Assembly (NCBI RefSeq): GCF_012396485.1
Contig: NZ_JAAXPO010000001.1
Location: 239,618-303,617 of the forward strand
Direction: 5' to 3'
DNA: 64,000 nucleotides
Source of the DNA: Leuconostoc holzapfelii
GTDB lineage: Bacteria > Bacillota > Bacilli > Lactobacillales > Lactobacillaceae
In this document: one piece after another, positions 53,830 through 62,572 of the stretch
Numbering within the stretch: position 1 is the stretch's first letter
How the letters are laid out: each line of letters starts with the position of its first letter
Position numbers and translations under genes: made by a program
Notes under the pieces: generated by a model
Database searches by the model: none
What the model saw: the letters and a program-made list of their open reading frames with translations, nothing else
What the model was told of the DNA's origin: nothing

Positions 53830-54189
53830 CTAATCACGCGTTGCGATCCAATTGTTAATCTGGTCAACCAATTCTCGTGGTTGTGCGACACCAATCACGA
53901 TGCGCGTGTAACGTGCATCTTTGAGTTGAATCACAACTGGTTCACTGGTTTGTTTAATATTAAAGAACGTCTCTTCCCCCGCTTTACGAAAAGTCCCCGC
54001 CCAATAACCTGGGATTGCTGTGCCGGGCATCCGTAATCCCTTACTTTCCTTTAAAATGCCTGCATCAATTGATGCGCCCACGACATGTGCTTTTGGAACA
54101 CGGACTGCTTCTTTTAACGCTGCAATTTTTGTCATCCCGATTGGGGTCACGACCAACTGATCTGATGTTAATTCAACTGTGTTTTCCAT
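53830..54189 (-). CDS. PH-like domain protein
   Basis: A 119-aa beta-rich protein, no membrane helix and no signal. The region Y-W-A-G-T-F-R-K-A-G-E-E-T-F-F-N-I and V-I-Q-L-K-D-A-R-Y-T-R-I-V-I-G-V followed by a helix P-R-E-L-V-D-Q-I-N looks like the bacterial PH-like fold found in small cytosolic proteins of Firmicutes. Function unknown. It overlaps the end of the tetR gene by 17 nt and has GGGAGAA before its ATG, so the two are one operon. Confidence 0.7.
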   Translation of the reverse strand: MENTVELTSDQLVVTPIGMTKIAALKEAVRVPKAHVVGASIDAGILKESKGLRMPGTAIPGYWAGTFRKAGEETFFNIKQTSEPVVIQLKDARYTRIVIGVAQPRELVDQINNWIATRD

Positions 54190-54568
54190 CTGGTATTTCT
54201 CCCTTTAAAATCCCACTTTGGTTCAATATTTGCTGACCTAACTGTGTCAAAACTGTTGTTGCATCTTGCTCGTTGTACCACCCCCGTATCAACGTCTGAA
54301 CAGCCAAACTCGTTTGGCTGAGTTCTAGTAATGCCACTAAAATCAAACGCCAAGTTAATTCTGACTGCGATTGGTTGGCTAATCCTGCTGACAAACAGGC
54401 AATGAACATCCCCTGTTTACTGCCAAATACACGATATAGGCTGCCACGTAACACGCCTGTGGCAGCCACAATATCATCCAACGCAGTGCCGGCGTAACCA
54501 AAACGCGCAAAAACCTGGCTCATTTGTAAAATAACGACATCGTGATCAAAGCTTGTTTTTCTTCCCAT
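54173..54568 (-). CDS. Short TetR/AcrR family transcriptional regulator
   Basis: A 131-aa regulator. The N-terminal helix-turn-helix is complete (about 1-55: A-R-F-G-Y-A-G-T-A-L-D-D-I-V-A-A-T-G-V-L-R-G-S-L-Y-R-V-F-G-S-K), but the ligand-binding part is only about 75 residues, against about 140 in typical members. It may be a natural short form or a product of shortening. The mRNA is probably leaderless: -10 TATAAT ends 6 nt before the ATG with no ribosome binding site. A 26-bp palindrome covers its -35 region, so self-repression is likely, and ahpC is divergent from it. Confidence 0.85.
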   Translation of the reverse strand: MGRKTSFDHDVVILQMSQVFARFGYAGTALDDIVAATGVLRGSLYRVFGSKQGMFIACLSAGLANQSQSELTWRLILVALLELSQTSLAVQTLIRGWYNEQDATTVLTQLGQQILNQSGILKGEIPDGKHS

Positions 54569-54574
54569 ACCCTG

Positions 54575-54608
54575 ATTATAGTTTTTGTTGACTGATTAGT
54601 CAACAAAA
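54575..54608 (-). promoter_or_regulatory. tetR promoter with a perfect palindromic operator
   Basis: Minus strand -35 TTGACT (54598-54603), 17 nt, -10 TATAAT (54575-54580), then 6 nt to the ATG. The palindrome TTTTGTTGACT-GATT-AGTCAACAAAA (54583-54608) has 11-bp perfect arms, covers the -35 and spacer, and is a good TetR-type operator. It also lies upstream of the divergent ahpC promoter. Confidence 0.82.
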
Positions 54609-54616
54609 CTTATGCC

Positions 54617-54646
54617 TTGCATTTAAGTGGCACAACATTGTATACT
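54617..54646 (+). promoter_or_regulatory. ahpC promoter
   Basis: -35 TTGCAT, 18 nt, -10 TATACT, about 42 nt before the ATG. The palindromic operator lies 9 nt upstream of the -35, so the regulator could affect this promoter as well. Confidence 0.6.
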
Positions 54647-54688
54647 AGTGGCAAATTCATAACGACACATTGAAAAAGGAGCAAAAAG

Positions 54689-55258
54689 ATGACAAGCAAC
54701 TTGATCAACCAACCGTTAACTGACTTTTCTGTCAACGCCTACCATCAGGGTGAATTCACAAAGGTTACCCAACAGGATGCAAAAGGCCATTGGAGCATCT
54801 TCTTCTTTTATCCTGCTGATTTCTCGTTTGTATGCCCAACAGAGCTTAGTGATCTAGCCGATCATTATGCTGAATTTCAGGCCCTTTCTGCAGAGATTTA
54901 TGCTGTCTCTGAAGACAGCGAATTTGTTCATAAAGCGTGGGCGGAGGCGACTGATACCATTGCAAAAGTGCAATATCCCATGCTAGCTGATCCAGCCGGC
55001 CACTTGGCCCGCGCCTTTGGTGTCCTAGATGAAACGTCTGGTTGGGCGTACCGCGCAACCTTTATCATTGACCCAGATGGCAACATTCAATCCTACACCA
55101 TCAATAACACGGGGATTGGTCGTAACGCCGAAGAAATCCTACGAACGTTATCGGCGGCTCAGTTTGTCGCTGAAAACGGTGATCAGGTCTGCCCTGCCAA
55201 CTGGCACCCTGGCCAAGCTACAATCACACCCAGTGCCGAACTCGTCGGTAAAATTTAA
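54689..55258 (+). CDS. ahpC: Alkyl hydroperoxide reductase AhpC (2-Cys peroxiredoxin)
   Basis: A 189-aa typical 2-Cys peroxiredoxin reducing H2O2 and organic peroxides. The peroxidatic Cys49 is in D-F-S-F-V-C-P-T-E and the resolving Cys168 in V-C-P-A-N-W near the C-terminus. AAAGGAG is upstream of the ATG. The flavoprotein partner AhpF is not encoded next to it, so electrons must come from an AhpF elsewhere or from thioredoxin. The divergent TetR is a candidate regulator; no PerR box was recognised. Confidence 0.93.
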   Translation: MTSNLINQPLTDFSVNAYHQGEFTKVTQQDAKGHWSIFFFYPADFSFVCPTELSDLADHYAEFQALSAEIYAVSEDSEFVHKAWAEATDTIAKVQYPMLADPAGHLARAFGVLDETSGWAYRATFIIDPDGNIQSYTINNTGIGRNAEEILRTLSAAQFVAENGDQVCPANWHPGQATITPSAELVGKI

Positions 55259-55290
55259 AAAAGCAACGCCCATACGGGCGTTGCTTTTTT
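55257..55290. terminator. Bidirectional terminator between ahpC and the hydrolase gene
   Basis: Stem AAAAAGCAACGCCC with its complement around an ATAC loop, T runs on both sides. Confidence 0.92.
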
Positions 55291-56071
55291 AGAGTCGGCT
55301 TAAAAACGTCATCACGGCAGCATTAAATGTCGTGGGGTCTTCAATATGCGGGATATGACCCGCTTCAGGCAAAATCACATACTGGCCGTAACGCGTCATT
55401 TCCGCTAATAACTTGGCATGATCTGCTGGCCATAACGGCGACTGCCCACCAGCAATGAATAAGTGTGGGATCGTTTCGCGACGGACAACATCTCGCCAAT
55501 CCTGCAGTGCACTATTTTCCAATAATGGGGCATTTAATTTAAAATCAAAAGGTTGAAAATGTTGCCCAATGGCCCGTTTAATGTCAGCTGACAGCTTTAA
55601 GTTGGTTAATTTCGTAGTAGGTAATTGCGCCAAAGCTGCCGGTAAATGTTGCCAATCGGCTCCCAATAGCCCATATGGCCACTCGGTGGTTTGCATCATT
55701 TTAGGTATCTGATCTTCAGTAATCACGGCACGAATGGCCGTATCCCCAAATAGGGATAAATACGCCCAAATCGTGCTAGCGCCCATTGAATGCCCCAATA
55801 AGATCGGTTGTTTGAGATTTAAGGCTGAGATAATCGCTGCTAAATCCAACCCATGCCGCGATAGCCGCATGCCGTAAGTCACTTGATCACTCTGCCCATG
55901 GTTACGACGATCATACGTAATCACTTGATACCCGGCTGCCACAAGCGCTGGGATTTGTGCTGTCCACGTGGCTTGATTACCCGAATAGCCAGCAATTAAA
56001 ATAATGGGCTGCCCAGCGCCGAAACTTTGGTAGGCTAATTGCACGTCGTCATTTGTCGTAATGTATGCCAT
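55289..56071 (-). CDS. Alpha/beta hydrolase family protein
   Basis: A 260-aa single-domain hydrolase: oxyanion segment I-L-I-A-G-Y-S-G-N, nucleophile elbow L-G-H-S-M-G-A-S (Ser near 95), a late catalytic His in P-E-A-G-H-I-P-H-I-E-D. An Asp in the A-G-G-Q-S-P-L-W-P-A-D-H segment probably completes the triad. The form recalls haloperoxidase, esterase or 3-oxoadipate lactonase relatives; substrate unknown. GAGGAGG lies 3 nt before the ATG at 56071. Confidence 0.85.
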   Translation of the reverse strand: MAYITTNDDVQLAYQSFGAGQPIILIAGYSGNQATWTAQIPALVAAGYQVITYDRRNHGQSDQVTYGMRLSRHGLDLAAIISALNLKQPILLGHSMGASTIWAYLSLFGDTAIRAVITEDQIPKMMQTTEWPYGLLGADWQHLPAALAQLPTTKLTNLKLSADIKRAIGQHFQPFDFKLNAPLLENSALQDWRDVVRRETIPHLFIAGGQSPLWPADHAKLLAEMTRYGQYVILPEAGHIPHIEDPTTFNAAVMTFLSRL

Positions 56072-56085
56072 AATCCTCCTCAATT

Positions 56086-56120
56086 AAAATGACGTTGCCA
56101 GGTGTGGGCAACGTCATTTG
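56086..56120 (-). terminator. Terminator of the lplA-pdhABCD operon
   Basis: Minus strand stem AAATGACGTTGCC with its complement around a 7-nt loop, then TTTTAATT. It lies 17 nt after the pdhD stop codon. Confidence 0.75.
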
Positions 56121-56136
56121 CTGCTGAATTTAGTCT

Positions 56137-57546
56137 TTAAATATGAATAGGTAACCCATCGGCCAATTCGGCGGTATCCATAATGGCTTCACCCAAGGTT
56201 GGGTGTGGGTGGATTGTCAATGAAATATCCTGTGTGGTCAGGCCATTTTCAATGGCCAAAGCCAACTCTGAAATTAAATCCGAAGCACTTGGCCCAACGA
56301 TTTGCGCCCCTAAGACCGCATTGGTCGTCTTATCGCTAATCAAACGAATGAATCCCGCCGTTTCACCCATTGAAATGGCACGACCATTGGCTGCAAACGG
56401 GAATTTAGACACTTTAACGTCGAGTTTGTTAGCTTGGGCTGATTCGGGTGTCTCACCAACGGTTGCCAGCTCGACTTGCGTGTACGCAACGGCCGGTAAC
56501 CCATAATGCATATCATGGGCTTGCGGGTCGCCAGCGATAGCCGCGGCAGCAATTTTGCCTTGGAAGCTGGCCTTGTGGGCCAGCTGTGGCCCTGCGGTCA
56601 CATCACCAATCGCATAGATATGTGGTACGCTCGTCTGCATGTCATCGCTAATCTCAATTAGGCCCCGATCTGTGAGCTTCACATCCGTATTATTGAGGCC
56701 AAGTGTGTCTGTGTTGGCGCGACGGCCAACCGCCACGAGTAAATAATCCCCCGTAACCGTGTGTTCTTCACCAGCCACCGTGTACGTAAGAGACACCTCA
56801 TCATCAGTTTGTGTGGCTGACTTGGCTTGTGCGTCAGTGACGATAACGCCACCCTTTTGCTTAAAATCAGCCAAGACGGGACGTGTCATGTCGGCGTCAA
56901 ATCCATTTAGGGTATGGTCTAGTCCTTCAATGATGGTGACTTGTGTGCCAAGGTTAGCATAGGCGCCGCCTAACTCAGAACCAATGACCCCGCCGCCGAC
57001 AATGATTAAGCGTTTTGGCACTTCAGGTAAACTTAAGGCACCCGTTGAGTCAATAATGCGACCACCAAATGGCATACTTGGAATGGCAACCGGCCGCGAG
57101 CCAGTTGCGATAATGGCGTTGTTGAATTGTAATAATTCATGGCCATCTTCTTGCACCACGTTTAACGTTTCATTATCAGCAAATGTGGCTTCACCGTGGA
57201 CAATTTCTACCTGATGCTTTTTCAACAACATCGCCACTCCACCTGTGAGCGTGTTGACGACTTGGTTTTGCTTCCAGTCTTGGGTTTTTTGCCAATCTAA
57301 GGTCGCGCCATTGGTTGTGAGGCCAAACGGCGTGTCTGCCTGGGCTTCTTGGTAACGATGACCGACATGAATCAGTGCTTTAGATGGAATGCAGCCCACG
57401 TTCAAACAAACCCCGCCAATAGCATCACGTTCGATAATGGTCACTTTTTGGCCCAACTCGGCGGCACGAATGGCTACCACATACCCACCAGGCCCAGAGC
57501 CAATCACCACTGTATCAATTTCACGTGCTTGTGCGCCAACAACCAT
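56137..57546 (-). CDS. pdhD: Dihydrolipoyl dehydrogenase (E3) of the pyruvate dehydrogenase complex
   Basis: A 469-aa FAD disulfide oxidoreductase. FAD loop V-V-I-G-S-G-P-G-G-Y-V-V-A-I, redox pair in G-G-V-C-L-N-V-G-C-I-P-S-K (about 45-57), NAD loop I-V-G-G-G-V-I-G-S-E-L-G, and the C-terminal active-site His/Glu in I-H-P-H-P-T-L-G-E. It reoxidises dihydrolipoamide of E2 with NAD. GGAGG is 6 nt before the ATG. It is the last gene of the operon, one nt from pdhC. Confidence 0.95.
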   Translation of the reverse strand: MVVGAQAREIDTVVIGSGPGGYVVAIRAAELGQKVTIIERDAIGGVCLNVGCIPSKALIHVGHRYQEAQADTPFGLTTNGATLDWQKTQDWKQNQVVNTLTGGVAMLLKKHQVEIVHGEATFADNETLNVVQEDGHELLQFNNAIIATGSRPVAIPSMPFGGRIIDSTGALSLPEVPKRLIIVGGGVIGSELGGAYANLGTQVTIIEGLDHTLNGFDADMTRPVLADFKQKGGVIVTDAQAKSATQTDDEVSLTYTVAGEEHTVTGDYLLVAVGRRANTDTLGLNNTDVKLTDRGLIEISDDMQTSVPHIYAIGDVTAGPQLAHKASFQGKIAAAAIAGDPQAHDMHYGLPAVAYTQVELATVGETPESAQANKLDVKVSKFPFAANGRAISMGETAGFIRLISDKTTNAVLGAQIVGPSASDLISELALAIENGLTTQDISLTIHPHPTLGEAIMDTAELADGLPIHI

Positions 57547-57547
57547 C

Positions 57548-58849
57548 TTACACCTCCATCAACATATACGCTGGATCAGCTAACAACTGCTTCAAATAAT
57601 TCAAGGCACTTTGGCCTAACATGCCATCAATCAACCGGTGATCATAAGTTAAGGACAGCTTCATATTCTGACCCACCACAATTTCTCCAGCTGCATTCAC
57701 GATTGGCTCCTTGACAATTGAGCCGAGACCTAGAATCATCACTTCATGCCCATTAATAATCGGTGTAAACCAAGTACCCCGTGCTGAGCCAAGGTTCGAA
57801 ATTGTCATCGTGCTGCCCTGCATTTGCTTTGGTGAAATTGAGCCATCACGCACAGCATCAGCCAGAGTGGCAATTTCTTTGGCAATTTGGAAAATCGACT
57901 TCCGGTCAGCTTGCGCAACCACCGGTACAAATAAACCAGATGGGGCATTGACCGCAATGCCCATGTTCACGTCGTCATGATAGACAATTTCTTGTGTGGT
58001 CATATCCAAACTGGCATTAATTTCTGGGAATTTCTTCGCCGTGGCGGCCAACGCTTTGACCACATAAGCCAAGTAAGTCAAATGAATGCCTTGTTCAGCG
58101 GCCTGCGCCTTGAACTGTTGACGATGTGCCACCAGTTGACTCACTTCAACACTATCAAAGTTTGTCACGGCCGGAATTGTCGCATTCTGATTGGCCATGG
58201 CCTTTGCAACCGCCTTGCGCACTGGCGTCATTGGTTGCCGACCTTCATGTACTGGTGCCGGTGCGACTGGTGGTTGTGGCTTGTTATCTGCAGGCTTTGG
58301 TGGCGTTGGCTCGGCTGGTGACGCGCCATTTGCTGGTGCTGCCACAGGTGTCTCAACCGCTTGGAAATTCATCACATCGGCCAAAGTCACATGGCCATGC
58401 CGACCAGTGGCGGGTACTTGCGTCAGGTCAATGCCCTTTTCAAACGCCAAATGACGAACCGAAGGCATGGCCAAAACGTGCCCATTCACCGTTTGAACTG
58501 TGCTGGTGGCAGGTTCTGGTGTCGGTTGTGTTTGCTCAGGTGCTGGTGCAACCGGTGCAACCTCAGGTGCTGACGCTGTGGTAGTAGTCACTGACGTAGT
58601 GTCCCCACTGCCATCCCCATCAAATTCAATCAAGGGATCACCAACTGATACAGTTGTCTCAGCTGGGACAAACAGTTTGGTGACTTTACCGGCATACGGC
58701 GACAAAATTTCTTGAATCAGCTTATCATTTTGCACTTCGGCCACGGGATCATCCATGGCCACCGTATCACCGACTTTCACTAACCAAGCCGTGATATCAC
58801 CTTCCGCCATCCCTTCACCAATATCTGGCATTTTAAAAATCTCAGTCAT
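57548..58849 (-). CDS. pdhC: Dihydrolipoamide acetyltransferase (E2) of pyruvate dehydrogenase
   Basis: A 433-aa core subunit. One lipoyl domain (about 1-78) with the lipoyl-lysine in E-V-Q-N-D-K-L, an Ala/Pro/Thr-rich linker (about 85-110), a peripheral-subunit-binding domain (about 118-155, M-P-S-V-R-H-L-A-F), a second Pro-rich linker, and the catalytic domain (about 205-433) with [10 protein letters not shown]. It forms acetyl-CoA from pyruvate-derived acetyl-lipoamide. GGAGG is upstream. Only one lipoyl domain, as in most Gram-positives. Confidence 0.95.
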   Translation of the reverse strand: MTEIFKMPDIGEGMAEGDITAWLVKVGDTVAMDDPVAEVQNDKLIQEILSPYAGKVTKLFVPAETTVSVGDPLIEFDGDGSGDTTSVTTTTASAPEVAPVAPAPEQTQPTPEPATSTVQTVNGHVLAMPSVRHLAFEKGIDLTQVPATGRHGHVTLADVMNFQAVETPVAAPANGASPAEPTPPKPADNKPQPPVAPAPVHEGRQPMTPVRKAVAKAMANQNATIPAVTNFDSVEVSQLVAHRQQFKAQAAEQGIHLTYLAYVVKALAATAKKFPEINASLDMTTQEIVYHDDVNMGIAVNAPSGLFVPVVAQADRKSIFQIAKEIATLADAVRDGSISPKQMQGSTMTISNLGSARGTWFTPIINGHEVMILGLGSIVKEPIVNAAGEIVVGQNMKLSLTYDHRLIDGMLGQSALNYLKQLLADPAYMLMEV

Positions 58850-59822
58850 AATTCACAACCTCCGTCACTTTAGCCACAACGTCGTCTGCTTTAATCATCC
58901 AATCATTCTCTGCTTGGCCAAATGGATAAACAGAATCTGGCGCCGCTACCCGACCGATTGGCGCTTTCAAATCTAAAATAAAGCGCTCAGCAATTTCACT
59001 CATGACATTGGCACCAATACCAGCCATGCGTTGAGCTTCTTGGACAACAACCACGCGCCCCGTCTTTTTAACCGTGGCACCAATGCTTGCAATATCTAGC
59101 GGCGAAACGGTTCGTAAATCTAGGACTTCGGCTGAAATATTGTCTTTTGCTAGGGCTTCCGCCGCCTTCAGTGCGACTGGTACCCCGCCACCGTAGGAAA
59201 TGATTGACACATCAGTCCCCTCACGCGCAATTGCGGCCTGATCAAGTGGCGTCGTGTAGTAACCTTCTGGCACCTCGCCCTTTAATGAACGATAAAGGTG
59301 CAGATTTTCCAAAAAGACAACGGGATCATTGGATTCAATCGCACTCAGTAACAGGCCTTTGGCGTCTGCTGGGTTAGCTGGCATGACAACGCGAATACCA
59401 GGAATCTGAGCCACCATGCCTTCCAAATTATCCGCATGCATCTCTGGTGTTTTCGTGCCACCACCATAAGGGGAGCGCACCACAATTGGCATTTGGCGTG
59501 TCCCGCCAAAACGGAAGCGATTGCGCGCCATTTGACCAGCAATAGAATCCATTACTTCAAACACAAAACCAAAGAATTGTATTTCCATGACTGGCCGATA
59601 ATTTTGGGTGGTTAAGCCAATAGCAAGTCCACCAATACCCGACTCAGCTAACGGCGTGTTGAAGACACGATCTTCGCCATACTTTGCCTGTAAGCCGTCA
59701 GTTGCACGGAAGACACCACCATTTTTACCCACATCTTCACCAAAAATGAGGACGTTGTCATCTTGACCAAGTGCGAGATCCATCGCCTCGCGAACAGCAT
59801 CAATATAACTTTTAACAGCCAT
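58842..59822 (-). CDS. pdhB: Pyruvate dehydrogenase E1 component subunit beta
   Basis: A 326-aa transketolase-fold subunit pairing with PdhA. Family marks: [39 protein letters not shown] and [14 protein letters not shown]. The ATG at 59822 has AGGGGAAG about 4 nt upstream and begins [10 protein letters not shown]; the stop of pdhA sits 2 nt away. It overlaps pdhC by 8 nt. Confidence 0.95.
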   Translation of the reverse strand: MAVKSYIDAVREAMDLALGQDDNVLIFGEDVGKNGGVFRATDGLQAKYGEDRVFNTPLAESGIGGLAIGLTTQNYRPVMEIQFFGFVFEVMDSIAGQMARNRFRFGGTRQMPIVVRSPYGGGTKTPEMHADNLEGMVAQIPGIRVVMPANPADAKGLLLSAIESNDPVVFLENLHLYRSLKGEVPEGYYTTPLDQAAIAREGTDVSIISYGGGVPVALKAAEALAKDNISAEVLDLRTVSPLDIASIGATVKKTGRVVVVQEAQRMAGIGANVMSEIAERFILDLKAPIGRVAAPDSVYPFGQAENDWMIKADDVVAKVTEVVNYD

Positions 59823-59823
59823 C

Positions 59824-60960
59824 TTACTTCCCCTCACTTTCAAACTTTTCGATTTGCTCCGTCATGGCATAACTTGGCACTGCCAACGTATTTTTAATAA
59901 AATCAGAAATTTTTTGCTTTGGCACGTTATCCGCAATTTTAATTTGTTCATCAATTAGAGCATTGACTTCGGCAATATAAGCCGCTTCCTTTTCCTCATC
60001 CCAAATGCCTTGGTCGGTCATAAACTTGCGCATTCGGATAAGTGGTTCCTTTTGCCACCAAGTATCAATCTCATCTTGTGTCCGGTAGCGTAATGGATCA
60101 TCACCTGCTGTTGAATGGGGTTCCAACCGGTCTGTCAATGTCTCAATCAACACAGGGCCTTTGCCTGACGCTGCCCATTGCCGAGCTTCTTTAGCCGCCA
60201 AATACATTGCAATTGGATCATTCCCGTCTACCACGAGACTTGGCACACCTGCCGCCCAGCCTTTGGCCGCCAAATGCGGTGCTGCGGTTTGTAAGCCACG
60301 CGGCGTTGAAATCGCATAGCCATTATTTTGAATGAAGAAAACAGCGTTGGCATGGTAGGCACCAGCAAAGTTCACACCTTCATAAAAGTCGCCTTGTGAT
60401 GACCCACCATCACCAGTATAAGCATACGCAACCGCATCTTTTTGTCGCTTCTTAAGGCCAAGACCAATCCCAGCTGCTTCAACGTATTGCGCACCAATAA
60501 TAATTTGTGGCATCCAAGCGTTGACTGGTTGCTCATCTGCCGTTGTGAATACATTCCCTAAAACATGGCCGCGCGACCATAAGATGGCTTTCCAGATAGG
60601 CCAGCCCTTCACAATAATTTGTGGAATATCGCGATAGCCTGGCATGAGCCAATCCTCATCATTAAAAGCATAAGATGAAGCCATTTGTGAGGCTTCTTGA
60701 CCGGCAGTTGGTGCAAAGAACCCAAAACGGCCTTGCTTTGCGAGTTTGGTTGACCGAATATCTAACTGCCGACTCAACAACATCCGCTGCATAATTTGCA
60801 CCAAATCCTCAGATGATAGGTTTGCCCGTTCTAAACCAGCTTGGTCCATAATTTCACCGGCCTGGTTTAAAATCTGCAACGTTGGAAACGTCTCATCTTG
60901 TAAGGTTAATTGCCCACTAAAGTTTAAAATTTTTTCATTTGTTACTGTGATATCAGACAT
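59824..60960 (-). CDS. pdhA: Pyruvate dehydrogenase E1 component subunit alpha
   Basis: A 378-aa thiamine diphosphate subunit. The ThDP/Mg motif begins [16 protein letters not shown] and ends at N-N (about 190-215); A-T-A-G-Q-E-A-S is changed here to P-T-A-G-Q-E-A-S, and the phosphorylation-loop-like H-S-T-A-G-D-D-P is present. It decarboxylates pyruvate. GAGG is 9 nt before the ATG. Overlaps the end of lplA by 8 nt, so lplA and pdhABCD are one unit. Confidence 0.95.
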   Translation of the reverse strand: MSDITVTNEKILNFSGQLTLQDETFPTLQILNQAGEIMDQAGLERANLSSEDLVQIMQRMLLSRQLDIRSTKLAKQGRFGFFAPTAGQEASQMASSYAFNDEDWLMPGYRDIPQIIVKGWPIWKAILWSRGHVLGNVFTTADEQPVNAWMPQIIIGAQYVEAAGIGLGLKKRQKDAVAYAYTGDGGSSQGDFYEGVNFAGAYHANAVFFIQNNGYAISTPRGLQTAAPHLAAKGWAAGVPSLVVDGNDPIAMYLAAKEARQWAASGKGPVLIETLTDRLEPHSTAGDDPLRYRTQDEIDTWWQKEPLIRMRKFMTDQGIWDEEKEAAYIAEVNALIDEQIKIADNVPKQKISDFIKNTLAVPSYAMTEQIEKFESEGK

Positions 60961-61963
60961 GTGTTTCTACCTCATCTTTCTGAAAAAATACTGCCAATAG
61001 TTCATCGATAGTAATACTACCAAAGTATTGTCCGTCTTGGTTAGCTAATAGTACCTTTGCCACCGCAGGTTTGGTAAACGGTAACCCAATAAATTGCGCT
61101 TTTATTTCACGCCAATCGCGTACACCCAAGAAATCACCGATAAAATCAATATCCGTGATATTGCCGTCCACGACATCAACATTCACATCGATACTGCCGC
61201 CATCGTATTTGGCATGGTTATGATACATAAAGTCTGGGCTTTGCCCATAATTCCATGACCATTGTGAGAATTGTTGATCGCGCAGCGCTAAAATGGCCGC
61301 CTTTTGCGCATCCGTTAACTGGTATTCACCATCCCGCCCTTCATTAGTCAGATAATAACTTAACTGTGCGATAAACGCCTCAATGGTCAATGCATCTGGC
61401 GCATAATCTTTAATATTCCCAACGCGGGCGCGAACTGATTTCGCGGCTTTTGAAATAAACTTTTCATCCGCCACATTTAACGATCGCACCATCGCGTCCA
61501 CATCGGTATCCCACAACAAAGTACCATGATGCATTAAATACCCCCCCGCGTAACGTTGGGCATTGCCGGAAACTTTTTTACCATCAATTTCCAAGTCATT
61601 ACGACCTGAAATTTTGACATCAATCCCGACTGCTGCTAACGCGTCCGCCATCGGCTGCACAAACTGATGAAAATCAACGCGCGCACTACTAGCCACTGGT
61701 ACAAAAAAAGTAAAGCAAATATTTCCTAAATCATGATAAACCGCGCCACCACCAGAAACGCGACGGACCACTTGCACATCGTTTTCAGACACATAGTCGG
61801 CATTTACTTCGGAAAATGTATTTTGATTTTCTCCGACAATAATTGCCCGCTTATTTTGCCAGAGCGCAAAAACCGGTTCGACAGGTTTTAGATTTTTTAA
61901 TAACCAGGCGTCCATTGCAATATTTGTGTAGGCATCATGATTAAAGTAGTTAATGTATTGCAT
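60953..61963 (-). CDS. lplA: Lipoate-protein ligase A
   Basis: A 336-aa enzyme that activates lipoate with ATP and transfers it to a lysine of E2. The biotin/lipoyl ligase domain (about 1-245) has the R-R-V-S-G-G-G-A-V-Y-H-D-L-G-N motif and the K-K-V-S-G-N-A-Q-R lysine; a C-terminal accessory domain follows (about 250-336). AGGAG is before the ATG. It leads the operon with its client pdhC, so the cell salvages lipoate for this complex. Confidence 0.94.
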   Translation of the reverse strand: MQYINYFNHDAYTNIAMDAWLLKNLKPVEPVFALWQNKRAIIVGENQNTFSEVNADYVSENDVQVVRRVSGGGAVYHDLGNICFTFFVPVASSARVDFHQFVQPMADALAAVGIDVKISGRNDLEIDGKKVSGNAQRYAGGYLMHHGTLLWDTDVDAMVRSLNVADEKFISKAAKSVRARVGNIKDYAPDALTIEAFIAQLSYYLTNEGRDGEYQLTDAQKAAILALRDQQFSQWSWNYGQSPDFMYHNHAKYDGGSIDVNVDVVDGNITDIDFIGDFLGVRDWREIKAQFIGLPFTKPAVAKVLLANQDGQYFGSITIDELLAVFFQKDEVETHV

Positions 61964-61976
61964 GATTTTCTCCTTT

Positions 61977-62002
61977 TGTAACCGCTTACATCTATTATTA
62001 TA
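61977..62002 (-). promoter_or_regulatory. lplA-pdhABCD -10 box and downstream cre site
   Basis: Minus strand TATAAT (61997-62002) with no good -35. The bases 61977-61991 (minus strand ATGTAAGCGGTTACA) match the cre consensus WTGNAANCGNWNNCW at all positions, and lie just after the expected start of transcription, a placement usual for CcpA repression. Confidence 0.75.
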
Positions 62003-62052
62003 CGCTTGTTTACTGAAAATTAAAGGCCATTTTCAGCCCTAACAGACATGAA

Positions 62053-62095
62053 AATAAAAAAAGGTTGTTGCACAATTAATGTACAACAACCTTTT
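62053..62095 (-). terminator. Terminator after the rhodanese gene
   Basis: Minus strand stem AAAAGGTTGTTG with its complement around a partly paired loop, followed by T7 and a further T run, 12 nt after the stop codon. Confidence 0.9.
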
Positions 62096-62107
62096 GAGAT
62101 AAGCAAT

Positions 62108-62509
62108 TTATTTGGTCTTTTTCCCAGTATATTGCGCAAAGCCACCACGCAGAATATAGATGCGCTCTTTTTGATACCCTTGCTTCTTCAATGTCTTACT
62201 TACCCGAATCACATCACGTAGCCGTTCGTCATATAAGAAGATATCACGGTCTTGACGTAAACCAGATTTCCCCTGTGAAAAGTTCATCGCTGGGATGTTC
62301 CGGGCCCCCATAATATGTGAGCGCTTATAAGCCGCTGACTCACGAACATCAATAATTTGCGCGTTTTCATTGGCAATTTTGTTTGCAAATGCTTCAGGTT
62401 TCAATAACGTTCCCGTCATCTTAGCCGATAATATGACCCATAACCAGCCACCAAAGGCAATTAAAATCCAAACAATAATGACAATTAAAACAGTTCCTAC
62501 TAAATTCAT
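62108..62509 (-). CDS. Membrane-anchored rhodanese-like domain protein
   Basis: A 133-aa protein with an N-terminal transmembrane helix (about 5-26) and a rhodanese domain (about 40-130: A-Q-I-I-D-V-R-E-S-A-A-Y-K-R-S-H-I-M-G-A-R-N-I-P). The position of the catalytic Cys in rhodaneses is occupied by F-L-Y-D-E-R, so no active-site Cys is present and it cannot be a sulfurtransferase of the usual kind. This is the YqhL-like form of lactic acid bacteria. GAGG is upstream of the ATG. Confidence 0.85.
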   Translation of the reverse strand: MNLVGTVLIVIIVWILIAFGGWLWVILSAKMTGTLLKPEAFANKIANENAQIIDVRESAAYKRSHIMGARNIPAMNFSQGKSGLRQDRDIFLYDERLRDVIRVSKTLKKQGYQKERIYILRGGFAQYTGKKTK

Positions 62510-62548
62510 TGTTTACCTCTTCCAATCAAGTCAATGGTTCTATTATAT

Positions 62549-62570
62549 CAAAAAAACGCGTCACCGCGTT
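62549..62570 (-). terminator. Terminator after mecA
   Basis: Minus strand stem AACGCG/CGCGTT with a 4-nt loop and seven T, next to the mecA stop codon. Confidence 0.85.
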
Positions 62571-62572
62571 GT

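Noticed and set aside
58126..58584. Plus-strand frame of about 150 codons opposite pdhC
   Set aside because: It mirrors the Ala/Pro-rich linker of E2; no initiation signal and low-complexity product.
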